Shown here: positions 24,401-33,392 of the stretch, piece after piece
Position numbering within the stretch: the stretch's first letter is position 1
Layout of the letters: every line of letters begins with the position of its first letter
Assembly (NCBI GenBank): GCA_007132495.1
Contig: SLOL01000036.1
Span: forward strand, 1 to 33,883
Origin: Balneolales bacterium
Lineage (GTDB): Bacteria > Bacteroidota > Rhodothermia > Balneolales > Natronogracilivirgulaceae
Direction of reading: 5' to 3'
Length of the DNA: 33,883 nt
Made by a program: the position numbers and the translations under genes
Notes under the pieces: generated by a model
What the model was told of the DNA's origin: nothing
What the model saw: only the letters and a program-made list of their open reading frames with translations
Database searches by the model: none

Positions 24401-24781
24401 TCAGGCGATAATCTGTTCGTAATCTTCGGCAGTGAGCAGGTCATTCAATTCCGAAGAATCCGACATCTTTATTGTGATCATCCAGCCCTTGTCATAAGGG
24501 TCGTTGTTAATAAGTTCCGGTTCGTCTTCCAGTGACTCGTTCCATTTCTGGATCTCGCCGGAAACCGGCATGAACAATTCGGAAACGGTCTTTACCGCTT
24601 CAACGGTGCCGAAGGCACTGTTCTTCTCCACCGATTCACCAAGCTTGTCGATTTCCACAAATACGATATCACCAAGTTCACTCTGGGCAAAATCGGTGAT
24701 GCCGACGGTTACCGTGCCGTCACCGTTATCGCGCACCCATTCATGTTCCCGTGTGTATTTCAGTTCTTTCGGATGGTTCAT
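24401..24781 (-). CDS. gcvH: Glycine cleavage system H protein
   Basis: GcvH is the lipoyl carrier that shuttles the aminomethyl group between the P, T and L proteins of the glycine cleavage system. Lipoylated Lys64 lies in FGTVEAVKTVSELF, and the start (KELKYTREHEWV) and end (LLTAEDYEQII) are typical. The length of 126 is normal. No gcvP or gcvT is nearby, so the partners lie elsewhere. It starts 13 bp after the accC stop on the same strand, so it is probably co-transcribed. H protein can also serve as a lipoate donor for other complexes, which may explain its place here. Confidence 0.97.
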   Translation of the reverse strand: MNHPKELKYTREHEWVRDNGDGTVTVGITDFAQSELGDIVFVEIDKLGESVEKNSAFGTVEAVKTVSELFMPVSGEIQKWNESLEDEPELINNDPYDKGWMITIKMSDSSELNDLLTAEDYEQIIA

Positions 24782-24794
24782 ATGATTTCTCTGT

Positions 24795-26147
24795 TTAAGT
24801 TAAATCGGGGTTGAATATGAATTGATTTTCCAGGTATTTCGTATCAAAATGTCCGCTGATAAAATTGGGGTCATCCATCAGTTGCAGCTGATAGGGAATA
24901 TTGGTTTTGATTCCTTCAATTACAAACTCATTGAGTGCGCGCTTCATCCGTGCGATGGCCTGTTTCCGGTCAGGTGCGCTTACGATAAGTTTGGCGATCA
25001 TGGAGTCATAGAAAGGCGGTACCGAATATCCGGAATAGGCGTGGGTATCCACCCGGACACTGTGTCCCCCCGGCAGGTGAAAAGCCTGTATCTTGCCGGC
25101 TGACGGTCGGAAATTGAAAGCCGGATCTTCGGCATTGATCCTGCATTCTATGGAGTGACCGCGCATCTTGAGCTTCTTTTTCTCCAGGGGAAGCCCGGCG
25201 GCCACTTCGATCTGAAGCTGGATCAGGTCTTCGTTGGTCACCTCTTCGGTAACGGGATGTTCTACCTGGATCCGGGTGTTCATCTCCATGAAGTAGAAAT
25301 TATGATCTTTATCCAGCAGAAATTCGATGGTTCCGGCCCCTTCATAATGGATGGTTTCGGCGGCGGCAATGGCGGCCTGACCCATTTTTTCGCGAAGTTC
25401 GGGGGTCATAACCGGACAGGGTGCCTCTTCCAGCATCTTCTGATGCCGCCGCTGCATGGAGCAGTCCCTTTCGCCGAGGTGGATCACCTGGCCGTGCCGG
25501 TCGCCGACAATCTGTATTTCGACATGGCGCGGCTCGACGATGAATTTCTCCATGTAGATTTCGGGGCTGCCGAAACAGGCTTCCGCTTCGTTGCGTGCTG
25601 CAGTGAGCTGTCGCTCGATTTCTGTCTCCTCATTACAGATACGCATGCCGCGTCCCCCGCCTCCGGCTGAAGCTTTCAAAATGACCGGATAACCGATTTC
25701 AGAGGCGACCTTTCCGGCCTGTTCGGCTGAACGGATGACGCCGGTACTGCCCGGTATCGTGGGCACACCGTATTTCTGCATGTTTTCGCGTGCCATGGAC
25801 TTGTTGCCCATGGTGTCGATCATTCTGGAAGAGGGACCGATAAACTTGATATTGTGTTCTTCACAAATTCTGGAGAACTCGGCATTTTCGGCCAGGAAGC
25901 CATAGCCGGGGTGGATGGCTTTGGCATCGGTGATCTCCGCTGCGGCGATAATCCGTGGAATCTTCAGGTAGCTTTCCCGGGCCGCAGGCGGGCCGATGCA
26001 GACCGCTTCGTCGGCAAACTTGACATGAAGGCTCTTTTCATCGGCTGTAGAATAAACCGCCACCGTTTTGATTCCCATTTCCCGGCAAGTGCGGATAATT
26101 CTCAGTGCAATTTCGCCGCGGTTGGCGATAAGTATTTTATCAAACAT
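24795..26147 (-). CDS. accC: Acetyl-CoA carboxylase, biotin carboxylase subunit
   Basis: AccC carboxylates the biotin on AccB with bicarbonate and ATP, the first half of malonyl-CoA synthesis. The N-terminal domain ([20 protein letters not shown]), the Gly-rich ATP-grasp loop ([11 protein letters not shown] near 165), the biotin/bicarbonate site ([14 protein letters not shown] near 290) and the C-terminal FIEGIKTN-like region ([13 protein letters not shown]) are all present. The 450-residue length is standard. It follows accB by 8 bp on the same strand, so the two subunits are made together. The carboxyltransferase subunits are not in the window. Confidence 0.97.
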   Translation of the reverse strand: MFDKILIANRGEIALRIIRTCREMGIKTVAVYSTADEKSLHVKFADEAVCIGPPAARESYLKIPRIIAAAEITDAKAIHPGYGFLAENAEFSRICEEHNIKFIGPSSRMIDTMGNKSMARENMQKYGVPTIPGSTGVIRSAEQAGKVASEIGYPVILKASAGGGGRGMRICNEETEIERQLTAARNEAEACFGSPEIYMEKFIVEPRHVEIQIVGDRHGQVIHLGERDCSMQRRHQKMLEEAPCPVMTPELREKMGQAAIAAAETIHYEGAGTIEFLLDKDHNFYFMEMNTRIQVEHPVTEEVTNEDLIQLQIEVAAGLPLEKKKLKMRGHSIECRINAEDPAFNFRPSAGKIQAFHLPGGHSVRVDTHAYSGYSVPPFYDSMIAKLIVSAPDRKQAIARMKRALNEFVIEGIKTNIPYQLQLMDDPNFISGHFDTKYLENQFIFNPDLT

Positions 26148-26155
26148 AATGCGGA

Positions 26156-26662
26156 TCAGGAGGGCTCAATGAGAAACAGGGGCTGGTCAAATTCGACCGG
26201 TTGCGCATTTTCAGCAAGCATCTTGACAATTTTGCCCGAGTGTTCCGATTCAATTTCATTCATAATCTTCATCGCCTCGATGATGCAGAGGACATCCCCT
26301 TTGGATACCGTGTCACCGATGCTGACGAATGGATCGGACTCCGGTGAAGGGGATTTATAGAAGGTTCCGACGATAGGCGAACGGACCGTGATGTATTTGT
26401 CTTCAGAGCCGCCCTCCGGGGCAGCACCGGCGGTCGCCTGAGCCGGTGCCGGCGGTGCGGTTTGTGGCGGCGGTGCTGGTGCTGCCTGTGGCTGCTGACC
26501 CGGATAGGTACCTGCCATATAGACCGGAGAACTTTCTCCTCTATAGATGGTATCCGCCTCTTTTTTTACTCTGATTTTGAAATCCCCTTCTTCGATTTCG
26601 ACTTCGTTGACATCGCTGTCGGAAATCAGGTTCAGAAGATTTTTAATGGTTTTTAAATCCAT
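26156..26662 (-). CDS. accB: Biotin carboxyl carrier protein of acetyl-CoA carboxylase
   Basis: AccB carries carboxybiotin between AccC and the carboxyltransferase. Biotin is attached at Lys132 in [15 protein letters not shown]. The N-terminal dimer domain (1-50) is followed by a flexible linker (about 52-85) that is unusually rich in Ala, Pro and Gln, then the biotinyl domain (about 90-168). Length 168 is slightly longer than the E. coli protein because of the linker. The stop is 8 bp before accC and the start is 13 bp after efp, which gives the common efp-accB-accC order. Confidence 0.97.
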   Translation of the reverse strand: MDLKTIKNLLNLISDSDVNEVEIEEGDFKIRVKKEADTIYRGESSPVYMAGTYPGQQPQAAPAPPPQTAPPAPAQATAGAAPEGGSEDKYITVRSPIVGTFYKSPSPESDPFVSIGDTVSKGDVLCIIEAMKIMNEIESEHSGKIVKMLAENAQPVEFDQPLFLIEPS

Positions 26663-26675
26663 ATAAGAAGTGAAG

Positions 26676-27248
26676 TTATTGTTTTACTCGTTCCAGATAC
26701 TGCCCGTCTTTGGTGTTCACCTTGACCAGGTCTCCTTCGTTGATGAACAATGGTACCTGGACCGTGGCGCCGGTTTCAAGTTTTGCAGATTTAGAGCCGC
26801 CTTGTGCCGTATCTCCTTTTACACCCGGTTCGGTCTGAGCAACCTCAAGGACAACCTGGTCAGGAATTTCGACGAAAAGGATTTCATCGTTCTCGGCAAA
26901 GACAGCGATTTGTACATCCTGGTTTTCTTTCAAAAATTTGGCCCGTTCAATCTTTTCTTCGGGTACGGGGATCTGTTCATACGTATCTTTGTGCATGAAA
27001 TGGTAGATATCCCCTTCACGATACAGATACTGATAAGGACGACGCTCCACGCGTACAGCCTCGACATTTTCACCGGCCCGGAAGGTCTTCTCCAGTACTT
27101 TTCCGTTGACGACACCTTTTAATTTTGTACGGACAAAAGCGCCGCCTTTGCCGGGTTTGACGTGCAGAAATTCAAGGATACTGTAAATCTCCCCATTGAG
27201 CATAATGGTGAGACCGTTGCGGAAATCGGAAGTGGATACTTTGGGCAT
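26676..27248 (-). CDS. efp: Elongation factor P
   Basis: EF-P rescues ribosomes stalled at polyproline stretches. The 190-residue length and three-domain layout are standard: KOW-like N-terminal domain, OB domain and a C-terminal OB domain ([24 protein letters not shown] is split by the linker, then [12 protein letters not shown] at the end). The loop residue that is modified in some bacteria is Lys34 ([10 protein letters not shown]), the EpmA-type lysine rather than an Arg. The ATG at 27246-27248 ([12 protein letters not shown]) is clearly the right start; a longer reading frame upstream has no family support. A good promoter lies 32-63 bp upstream. It leads the accBC-gcvH(-guaA) run. Confidence 0.97.
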   Translation of the reverse strand: MPKVSTSDFRNGLTIMLNGEIYSILEFLHVKPGKGGAFVRTKLKGVVNGKVLEKTFRAGENVEAVRVERRPYQYLYREGDIYHFMHKDTYEQIPVPEEKIERAKFLKENQDVQIAVFAENDEILFVEIPDQVVLEVAQTEPGVKGDTAQGGSKSAKLETGATVQVPLFINEGDLVKVNTKDGQYLERVKQ

Positions 27249-27279
27249 ATTGCTGATTACATTAAATGATAAGAATGTC

Positions 27280-27311
27280 CAAAAATACCATTGTTCCGGT
27301 TTGAAGACAAA
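27280..27311 (-). promoter_or_regulatory. Bacteroidota-type promoter for efp
   Basis: On the minus strand, TATTTTTG (27287 to 27280) fits the -7 consensus TAnnTTTG, and TTTG (27311 to 27308) sits 20 bp upstream as the -33 element. The predicted transcript would start about 25 bp before the efp ATG at 27248. This is the best two-part promoter match I find in the window. Confidence 0.5.
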
Positions 27312-27397
27312 TGGCATTGCAACAAATTGAGCAGTGAAACGGTCGGTGAACCGAATGTTATGCATCCCTTACGGATGTCATGCATATTGTTGAAGAA

Positions 27398-28756
27398 TCA
27401 GGAAACCAGGTTGTATAACGTTGTTATCAGGACCAGGGCAATCAATACCGGGCAAATATATTTGATAAAGAGGGTCCAGACATTTTGAAAATAACCATGG
27501 TCAAGGTTTTCGTACCCCGACCGGATCTCTTCAATGGCGTTTTCGGTTTTCCAGAACCAGGCAAGGAACAGGCTGAGCATCAAACCGCCGAGAGGCAGTC
27601 CCACATTGTTGAAGATCGTGGCCAGCAGATCAATCAGACCGATGTTGAATGAGATGATCAGCGAGATGGCCAGAACCAGGCCGCCTACAATCATGGCCGC
27701 TTTTTTTCGGGCTATCTTGTGCTCATCGATGATGTAGGATACCGGCACTTCCAGCAGAGAGATGGTAGAGGTGAGTGCCGCCATGCTCAACAGGATAAAG
27801 AAGGAGCTGCCGAAAATGAGTCCGAAGAACCCGCCCATGCTCTTGAAGAGGTTCGGAAGCACATCAAATACAAGCGTGGTGCTGGCAAACAGATTCCCGT
27901 CCTCATCCATGATGGTGATGCCGGCGTGTTGTGCTACAAACATAGCCGGTATAATCAGGAGTCCGGCCAGAAAGGCAATACCCATATCGGCAATGGTGAC
28001 ATAGGTGGCCGATTCCACGATATTCTGATTTTTTTTCAGATAGGAGCCATAGGTGAGCAATGCACCCATGCCCAGAGAGAGAGAAAAAAAGGCCTGGCCA
28101 AGGGCTGAAAAAACCAGATCGGTATTGATGGCCGTCAGGTCGGGAAGCAGATACATCCGAAGGCCCTCCATGCTTCCCTGAAGCGTGAAGACATATCCGA
28201 TCATGATGATGAGTACAAGGATGAGAATGGGCATGAGGGTTTTGGTAGCCCGCTCGATCCCGTTGCTGACACCGCCGGTGATGATTCCGACCGTGGCGAT
28301 CATGAATAATATGGCAAAAAAGGCGTTTTTAATGCCATTTTCAAGGTCAGAAACCCATTCGGAAGCCGCCACTATGCCCAAATAGTAGAAGATCTCCTCA
28401 AAGATGTAACCGACCGTCCATCCTGCAATGACCAGGTAAAACGACAGGATCATCACTCCGCACATGACTCCCCACAGGCCGATGAGAGGGGGGAACCATC
28501 CGTTGCCCAGTTTTTTAAAGGCACCCACCGGATTCCGGCGCGTGTGCCGGCCGATGGCAAATTCGGCGATCATAACCGGCAGGCCGACGATCAGGCAGCA
28601 GATAACGTAAATAAGGATGAAAGACGCCCCGCCATTGTCGGCTACTTGCGTTGGAAATCCCCAAATGTTACCAAGACCCACCGCTGATCCTGCGGCGGCC
28701 AGAACAAAGCCGAGTTTGGAATTCCAATTGCCTCTTTCCGTCTTTGTTTCAGACAA
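27398..28756 (-). CDS. Sodium-dependent transporter, NSS (LeuT-like) family
   Basis: The 452-residue inner-membrane protein has about 12 transmembrane segments and the NSS signature in TM1, GFVLAAAGSAVGLGNIWGFP (residues 16-35), where the helix is unwound around the Na+ and substrate sites. FIRYVICCLIVG-like TM2, TM3 and the later FSLSLGMGALLTYGSYLKK stretch (TM6-7 region) also fit. NSS members carry amino acids or other small amines with Na+. The substrate cannot be told from sequence. It is followed downstream on the same strand by efp, after a 149-bp gap with its own promoter, so it is probably transcribed separately. Confidence 0.92.
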   Translation of the reverse strand: MSETKTERGNWNSKLGFVLAAAGSAVGLGNIWGFPTQVADNGGASFILIYVICCLIVGLPVMIAEFAIGRHTRRNPVGAFKKLGNGWFPPLIGLWGVMCGVMILSFYLVIAGWTVGYIFEEIFYYLGIVAASEWVSDLENGIKNAFFAILFMIATVGIITGGVSNGIERATKTLMPILILVLIIMIGYVFTLQGSMEGLRMYLLPDLTAINTDLVFSALGQAFFSLSLGMGALLTYGSYLKKNQNIVESATYVTIADMGIAFLAGLLIIPAMFVAQHAGITIMDEDGNLFASTTLVFDVLPNLFKSMGGFFGLIFGSSFFILLSMAALTSTISLLEVPVSYIIDEHKIARKKAAMIVGGLVLAISLIISFNIGLIDLLATIFNNVGLPLGGLMLSLFLAWFWKTENAIEEIRSGYENLDHGYFQNVWTLFIKYICPVLIALVLITTLYNLVS

Positions 28757-29026
28757 AGTGTTCTCCGTTACGTCCTGTGATTACCTGACTTGCCGGGGGA
28801 TCAATACGTTATTCGTACAACGCCAATCAGCGTTGACAAATTCAATAATGTACCACCGCAATTTGAAAGTCCAAAATATTCTATTTGCGCCATACGATTC
28901 AACTTAAAATATTGCGGATTGACAGGTTCCGGAAAGCAAAGTTATGCACGATCCTTTTTGGAAGATTTTGTTCAGGGGAATAATACCACAACGGTGGCGG
29001 TATACATGGATGAAATTCGAATTGTA
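28757..29026. other. Intergenic region with a short inverted repeat
   Basis: These 270 bp upstream of the transporter and downstream of the GH13 gene hold no convincing gene. CAACGC (28818-28823) and GCGTTG (28830-28835) form an inverted repeat with a 6-base loop, about 60-80 bp before the transporter start. It could be an operator or RNA hairpin. I find no TAnnTTTG promoter for the transporter in the expected place. Confidence 0.35.
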
Positions 29027-31027
29027 TTATTCCGGTATTTTCCGCAGGATCATGCCGGAAGTGGCGGGAATGGTCAGCGGGTTGTTCTTTACTGCCGCAG
29101 CTTCTTCCGGATACACCCGTAACCCGTCGGCGATGATCTCCCACCGGCCTTCGGGAAGAGTCAGCTGATGATCGGTTTCGCTATTGCCGTTAAGAGTGAC
29201 AAGCAGATGGTCGTTGGTGGGCAACTCCTCACTGTAAATTTCAAAAGTCAGCAGCAGGGGATCCTCGTACTCATGGAACGTAATATCACCGGCTTCGGCC
29301 AGCCGCAGCTGTGGATAGTGCCTGCGTATCCGGATCAGATCTCTGTAGTATTCAAACAGGCTTTGGTTGGCTTCAATTTCCGTATAGTCGAGGTAATTGG
29401 TCTCGTTGTCTTTCTCGTAGCTGTTATGGTCCAGTTTGCCCCGGTCCGGGTCGTCATCGTTATCCGGCACAATCCATTTCGAACGACCCCATTCCTGTCC
29501 GGCGTGGAGCATCGGGATACCCTGTGACGTCATTAAAAAGAGTGCCGCCAACCGGGCGGTTTTCATTTCCCGCTCATTGAGCGGAATCAACTTTGTCTTC
29601 TTATTGAACTTTTTATTGCGTTTTGCGGGATCCAGGGCGATGCGTATGAAGTCACCGAGCGTGTAACCGTCATGAGCTTCGAGGTAGTTGATGGCGTGTT
29701 CCTGATGATGGAACCGTCCGTTTGGTTCATGGATCAGGGTACCTTTGATAAAGTTTTCCAGGGATTCACGACTGCTTTCATAATGCCATTGGCCAAATAT
29801 AAAGCCCGGCGTTTCAACCGGGTTGATACCCTTTACCCCGTTACGGAGCTGGTCGTTCCAGGAAGACCAGCCATATGCCGAAAAGCCGGTGGGGTCGTAG
29901 CCGCCACCCCAGGGTTCGGCGATTAGCAGGACATTGGGGTTGATTTTCTCCGCTTCACTCCGAATCTCTGCAATCGTTTCCCGGTCGATGAGATTGGCCA
30001 GATCAAACCGGAAACCGTCGATATGGTACTCCTGCATCCACCAGAGCACCGAGGAGATGATCAATTCCCGGATATAGGGGGATTCGGTGCGCAGGTCATT
30101 GCCGCATCCGCTCTCCGATGTGAGTTTCCCGTCTTCATCAGTCCGGAAAAAATCGGTCCGGTCCAGGTACTTCAGGGGGTTCAGATCATATTGGGAGACA
30201 TGGTTGTAGACGACATCCATAATTACGGCAATGCCTTCACGATGCAGCTCCCGGACCAGCTGCTTCAGTTCCGTTGCGGCTCTGTCCGAAGTGCCGGTGA
30301 CCGTTCCCGCTTTGGTGCTGCCATCCGAGGCGTACATGGTTTCCGGGGCAAAAAAATAACTGGTCATGTAGCCCCAGTGGTTGCGGGAGTACGCGTTCCA
30401 GGTATTGTGAAAACCTTCCGGGGTTTTTTGACAAAACGGAGGCTCAAACCCGGCAAACTTCTGAAGCGGCAGAAATTCCACGGCATTGACGCCGAGCTTT
30501 TTGAGATGGCTTATGCCACCGGTTATATTGCGCTCGATCATCCCGTTATAGGTTCCTGGTGATTGGGCTCCGGCGGAGGGGTGCGCAGTCATATCCCGCA
30601 GATGGGTTTCGTAGATGATCAGGTCGCGCTGTTCCGGTGGAATGACAAAAGAGTCGCCCTGCCAGTTAAAGGGTTCGGGTTCATCAATCCGGGTACGCGC
30701 ATACTGGCGGTAATGGTTGGAAGTGGCAATCTGCCTTGAATAGGGATCCGCGATCAGGGATTCGGTGTGCAGCAGACCTTCGGCATCTCCGGGGTGTTGT
30801 ATCCGGTACGCATAGTATTTGCCCACGTGCCGGCCCGGCAGCTTCAGATGCCAGTTGCCGTCGTCGAGCTTTTCCATCGGATGATATTCGCCATTACGCT
30901 GGTCATACCTGTTAAACAGAACGGCATCAACCCGCTCGGCTTTCGGGCAATAGAGCCGGAACAGGCAAAATGTCGGTTTTTGCTGCGCGCCCCAGATGAA
31001 GGACAGAGATTGGTTTTGACCGGCCAT
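29027..31027 (-). CDS. GH13 debranching-type glycoside hydrolase (isoamylase/GlgX/pullulanase-like)
   Basis: The 666-residue enzyme has an N-terminal CBM48-like beta domain (about 8-105) and a GH13 barrel. Region I is DVVYNH (271-276); the nucleophile is D342 in DGFRFDLANL, the acid/base is E371 in IAEPWGG, and region IV is AHD (451-453). The NHWGYMTSYFFAPE stretch is typical of alpha-1,6 debranching enzymes acting on glycogen, starch or pullulan. No signal peptide is seen, so it is probably cytoplasmic and acts on glycogen or imported oligosaccharides. The family is too broad to choose between GlgX, isoamylase and type I pullulanase. No other glycogen gene is adjacent; metG is upstream with a 62-bp gap. 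Confidence 0.88.
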   Translation of the reverse strand: MAGQNQSLSFIWGAQQKPTFCLFRLYCPKAERVDAVLFNRYDQRNGEYHPMEKLDDGNWHLKLPGRHVGKYYAYRIQHPGDAEGLLHTESLIADPYSRQIATSNHYRQYARTRIDEPEPFNWQGDSFVIPPEQRDLIIYETHLRDMTAHPSAGAQSPGTYNGMIERNITGGISHLKKLGVNAVEFLPLQKFAGFEPPFCQKTPEGFHNTWNAYSRNHWGYMTSYFFAPETMYASDGSTKAGTVTGTSDRAATELKQLVRELHREGIAVIMDVVYNHVSQYDLNPLKYLDRTDFFRTDEDGKLTSESGCGNDLRTESPYIRELIISSVLWWMQEYHIDGFRFDLANLIDRETIAEIRSEAEKINPNVLLIAEPWGGGYDPTGFSAYGWSSWNDQLRNGVKGINPVETPGFIFGQWHYESSRESLENFIKGTLIHEPNGRFHHQEHAINYLEAHDGYTLGDFIRIALDPAKRNKKFNKKTKLIPLNEREMKTARLAALFLMTSQGIPMLHAGQEWGRSKWIVPDNDDDPDRGKLDHNSYEKDNETNYLDYTEIEANQSLFEYYRDLIRIRRHYPQLRLAEAGDITFHEYEDPLLLTFEIYSEELPTNDHLLVTLNGNSETDHQLTLPEGRWEIIADGLRVYPEEAAAVKNNPLTIPATSGMILRKIPE

Positions 31028-31089
31028 GCGGTTTCCGTTGCGAAATACGATAACTAAACTCCTAATAAATTTGATTTAATGTCATGACA

Positions 31090-33117
31090 TCAGGAAACCG
31101 TACTTCCGTTTTCGGCATCAGCAGCAAGGAATTTAAGTGATCCGTCAGGGTTTTCAGCCATCAGAACCATTCCTTCGCTGGGAATTCCCATCATTTTCCG
31201 GGGTTTGAGATTGGCTACCACGATCACTTTTTTTCCGGTAAGATCCCCGGGATCATAGTGTTGCGCAATTCCGGCCATGATGGTCCTTTTTTCAACGCCG
31301 ATATCGACGGTCATCTTAAGCAGCTTGTCGGACTTCGGTACCGGTTCCGCCGTCAGAATTTCTCCGACGCGCATATCCAGCTTGCTGAAGTCTTCAAAAG
31401 TGATTGTGTTTTTGATGGGCTCCAGATCCGGCTGTTGTTCGTCCTGCTGCCGGGTTTGCTCTTCGAGTTTCCGGTATTGGGCGTCGATCGTCTCGTCCTC
31501 CAGTTTTTTGAACAGAATTTCTCCTTTGTCTACAGGGTGTCCGGCTTCCAGGGTCTGTTCTTTGATATCCGGCCATCCGGTCTTGTCGATGTGAAGATAG
31601 GAGCGAAGCTTGCCACATGCATCCGGAATCACCGGATCGAAAATCACCGATAGCGCCGCGGTTATCTGGCAGCAGACATTGAGTACGGTTCCACAGCGTT
31701 CGATATCGTTTTTCCGCAGGTGCCAGGGCTCCATCTCGGTAAAGTACTTGTTTCCGGCACGGGCCAGGGTCATGCTTTTCTGGATGGCTTCCCGGAAGTG
31801 GAAGGTCTCATAACAGGTTTCAACCTCGTCTTTTAGCCGGGTGATTTCTCCGAGCACTTTCCGGTCTTCTTCAGTGAGCTCACCGGCCTCAGGTACCTTT
31901 CCATCAAAATAACGGTTGGTAAAAGAGACCGTCCGGAAGACGAAGTTGCCCAGAATGTCGGCAAGCTCGCCATTGACATGATCCTGGAAATATTTCCAGG
32001 AGAAGTCGGCATCTCTGGTTTCGGGCAGCCCGATACCGAGCACATAACGCAGCAGGTCGGGCTCAAAGTCTTTGAGATATTCATGCAGCCAGACCGCCCA
32101 GCCCCGGGAGGTTGAAAGTTTTTGGCCCTCCAGATTCAGAAATTCATTGGCGGGTACGTTTTTGGGAAGGATGTATCCGTCATAGGACATCAGAACCGAA
32201 GGAAACATGATGCAGTGGAATACGATGTTGTCCTTGCCGATGAAATGGATCAGATCGGACGCATCATCCCGCCAGTACTTCTTCCAGAGTTCGGGATCAC
32301 CTTGCTGTTGCGCCCACTCCCGGGTGGCCGAGATATAGCCGATTGGGGCGTCAAACCAGACATAAAGGACTTTTCCTTCGGCTCCTTCCAGCGGTACGGG
32401 GACCCCCCAGGTCAGGTCGCGGGTAACCGCACGGTCGCCAAGCCCCTGTGTGAGCCAGCTTTTGACCTGGCCCATTACGTTGGGTTTCCAGTTTTCGGTG
32501 CTGTCAAGCCAGGCCTGCAGATCATCCTGGAAGTCACCGAGGGGAAGAAACCAGTGCTCTGTTTCTTTATGAGTGGGTTTATTGCCGGTGACCATGCTGC
32601 GGGGCTCGATCAGGTCGGACGGTGACAGCGAGGTACCGCATCGTTCACACTGGTCGCCAAACGCTTCGGCGTAATCACAGTGAGGACACGTGCCCTTTAC
32701 ATAGCGATCAGGCAGGAACATTTCGGCATCTTCGTCATAGAGCTGGGTTTCACTTTTCTTTTTGAAGACCCCTTTCTCGTTCAGAACCTTGAAAAAATCC
32801 TGCGATGTCTCGTGGTGTACCGGTGAACTGGTGCGCCCGAAATAATCAAAAGAGATGCCGAACTGCTCAAAAGTTGCTTTGTTCATCTCGTGAAACCGGT
32901 CAACAATATCCTGGGGAGTGACCCCTTCCTTGTCGGCGGCGATGGTAATGGGTACACCATGCTCATCGGATCCGCAAATGAACAGGACATCCTCTTCCCG
33001 CATGCGCTTGAAGCGGACGTAAAAATCAGCCGGGAGATAGGCTCCGGCAAGATGGCCCAGGTGTATGGGGCCGTTGGCATAAGGCAGTGCTGAGGTAACC
33101 AGGGTTCTTTTACCCAT
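31090..33117 (-). CDS. metG: Methionyl-tRNA synthetase with C-terminal tRNA-binding domain
   Basis: MetG charges tRNA-Met. It has the HIGH motif as HLGH (19-22), the KMSKS motif as KLSTS (333-337), a zinc knuckle with Cys144, Cys147, Cys157 and Cys160 (CPHCDYAEAFGDQCERC), and a C-terminal EMAP/Trbp111-like domain (about 572-675, FSKLDMRVGEILTAEPVPKS) that helps bind tRNA. The 675-residue length is that of the E. coli-type dimeric enzyme. The ATG at 33117 is standard. It is divergent from the antiterminator gene at the right edge; the 275-bp gap between them holds promoters for both. Confidence 0.97.
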   Translation of the reverse strand: MGKRTLVTSALPYANGPIHLGHLAGAYLPADFYVRFKRMREEDVLFICGSDEHGVPITIAADKEGVTPQDIVDRFHEMNKATFEQFGISFDYFGRTSSPVHHETSQDFFKVLNEKGVFKKKSETQLYDEDAEMFLPDRYVKGTCPHCDYAEAFGDQCERCGTSLSPSDLIEPRSMVTGNKPTHKETEHWFLPLGDFQDDLQAWLDSTENWKPNVMGQVKSWLTQGLGDRAVTRDLTWGVPVPLEGAEGKVLYVWFDAPIGYISATREWAQQQGDPELWKKYWRDDASDLIHFIGKDNIVFHCIMFPSVLMSYDGYILPKNVPANEFLNLEGQKLSTSRGWAVWLHEYLKDFEPDLLRYVLGIGLPETRDADFSWKYFQDHVNGELADILGNFVFRTVSFTNRYFDGKVPEAGELTEEDRKVLGEITRLKDEVETCYETFHFREAIQKSMTLARAGNKYFTEMEPWHLRKNDIERCGTVLNVCCQITAALSVIFDPVIPDACGKLRSYLHIDKTGWPDIKEQTLEAGHPVDKGEILFKKLEDETIDAQYRKLEEQTRQQDEQQPDLEPIKNTITFEDFSKLDMRVGEILTAEPVPKSDKLLKMTVDIGVEKRTIMAGIAQHYDPGDLTGKKVIVVANLKPRKMMGIPSEGMVLMAENPDGSLKFLAADAENGSTVS

Positions 33118-33334
33118 AAATGATCGCTGATAAATAATCGTGGTTGTGGAACATTGTAATCCGGCTTAAGATACGGCAAGAAGCGGCAATATGAAATGGC
33201 TATGACGGCAACTCGTCATACATGAAACATCCAGGGCGGTGACTGTCGGTTACAAGTCGGTGATACGGCAGCGATTTTCAACTCCATAAAAACTGCAGCA
33301 GAACCATGTAATTTTTACTGGTATCTTTACTTCA

Positions 33335-33342
33335 TACTTTTG
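33335..33342 (+). promoter_or_regulatory. -7 promoter element upstream of the UpxY-like gene
   Basis: TACTTTTG is an exact TAnnTTTG match about 51 bp before the ATG at 33393. A T-rich stretch at 33312-33316 lies roughly where the -33 element should be but does not contain a clear TTG. The predicted leader would be about 40 bases. Confidence 0.4.
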
Positions 33343-33392
33343 ATATTTGAGAAAGGGATGAAAACAACTTATAAATTCATAAGGATTGACGC

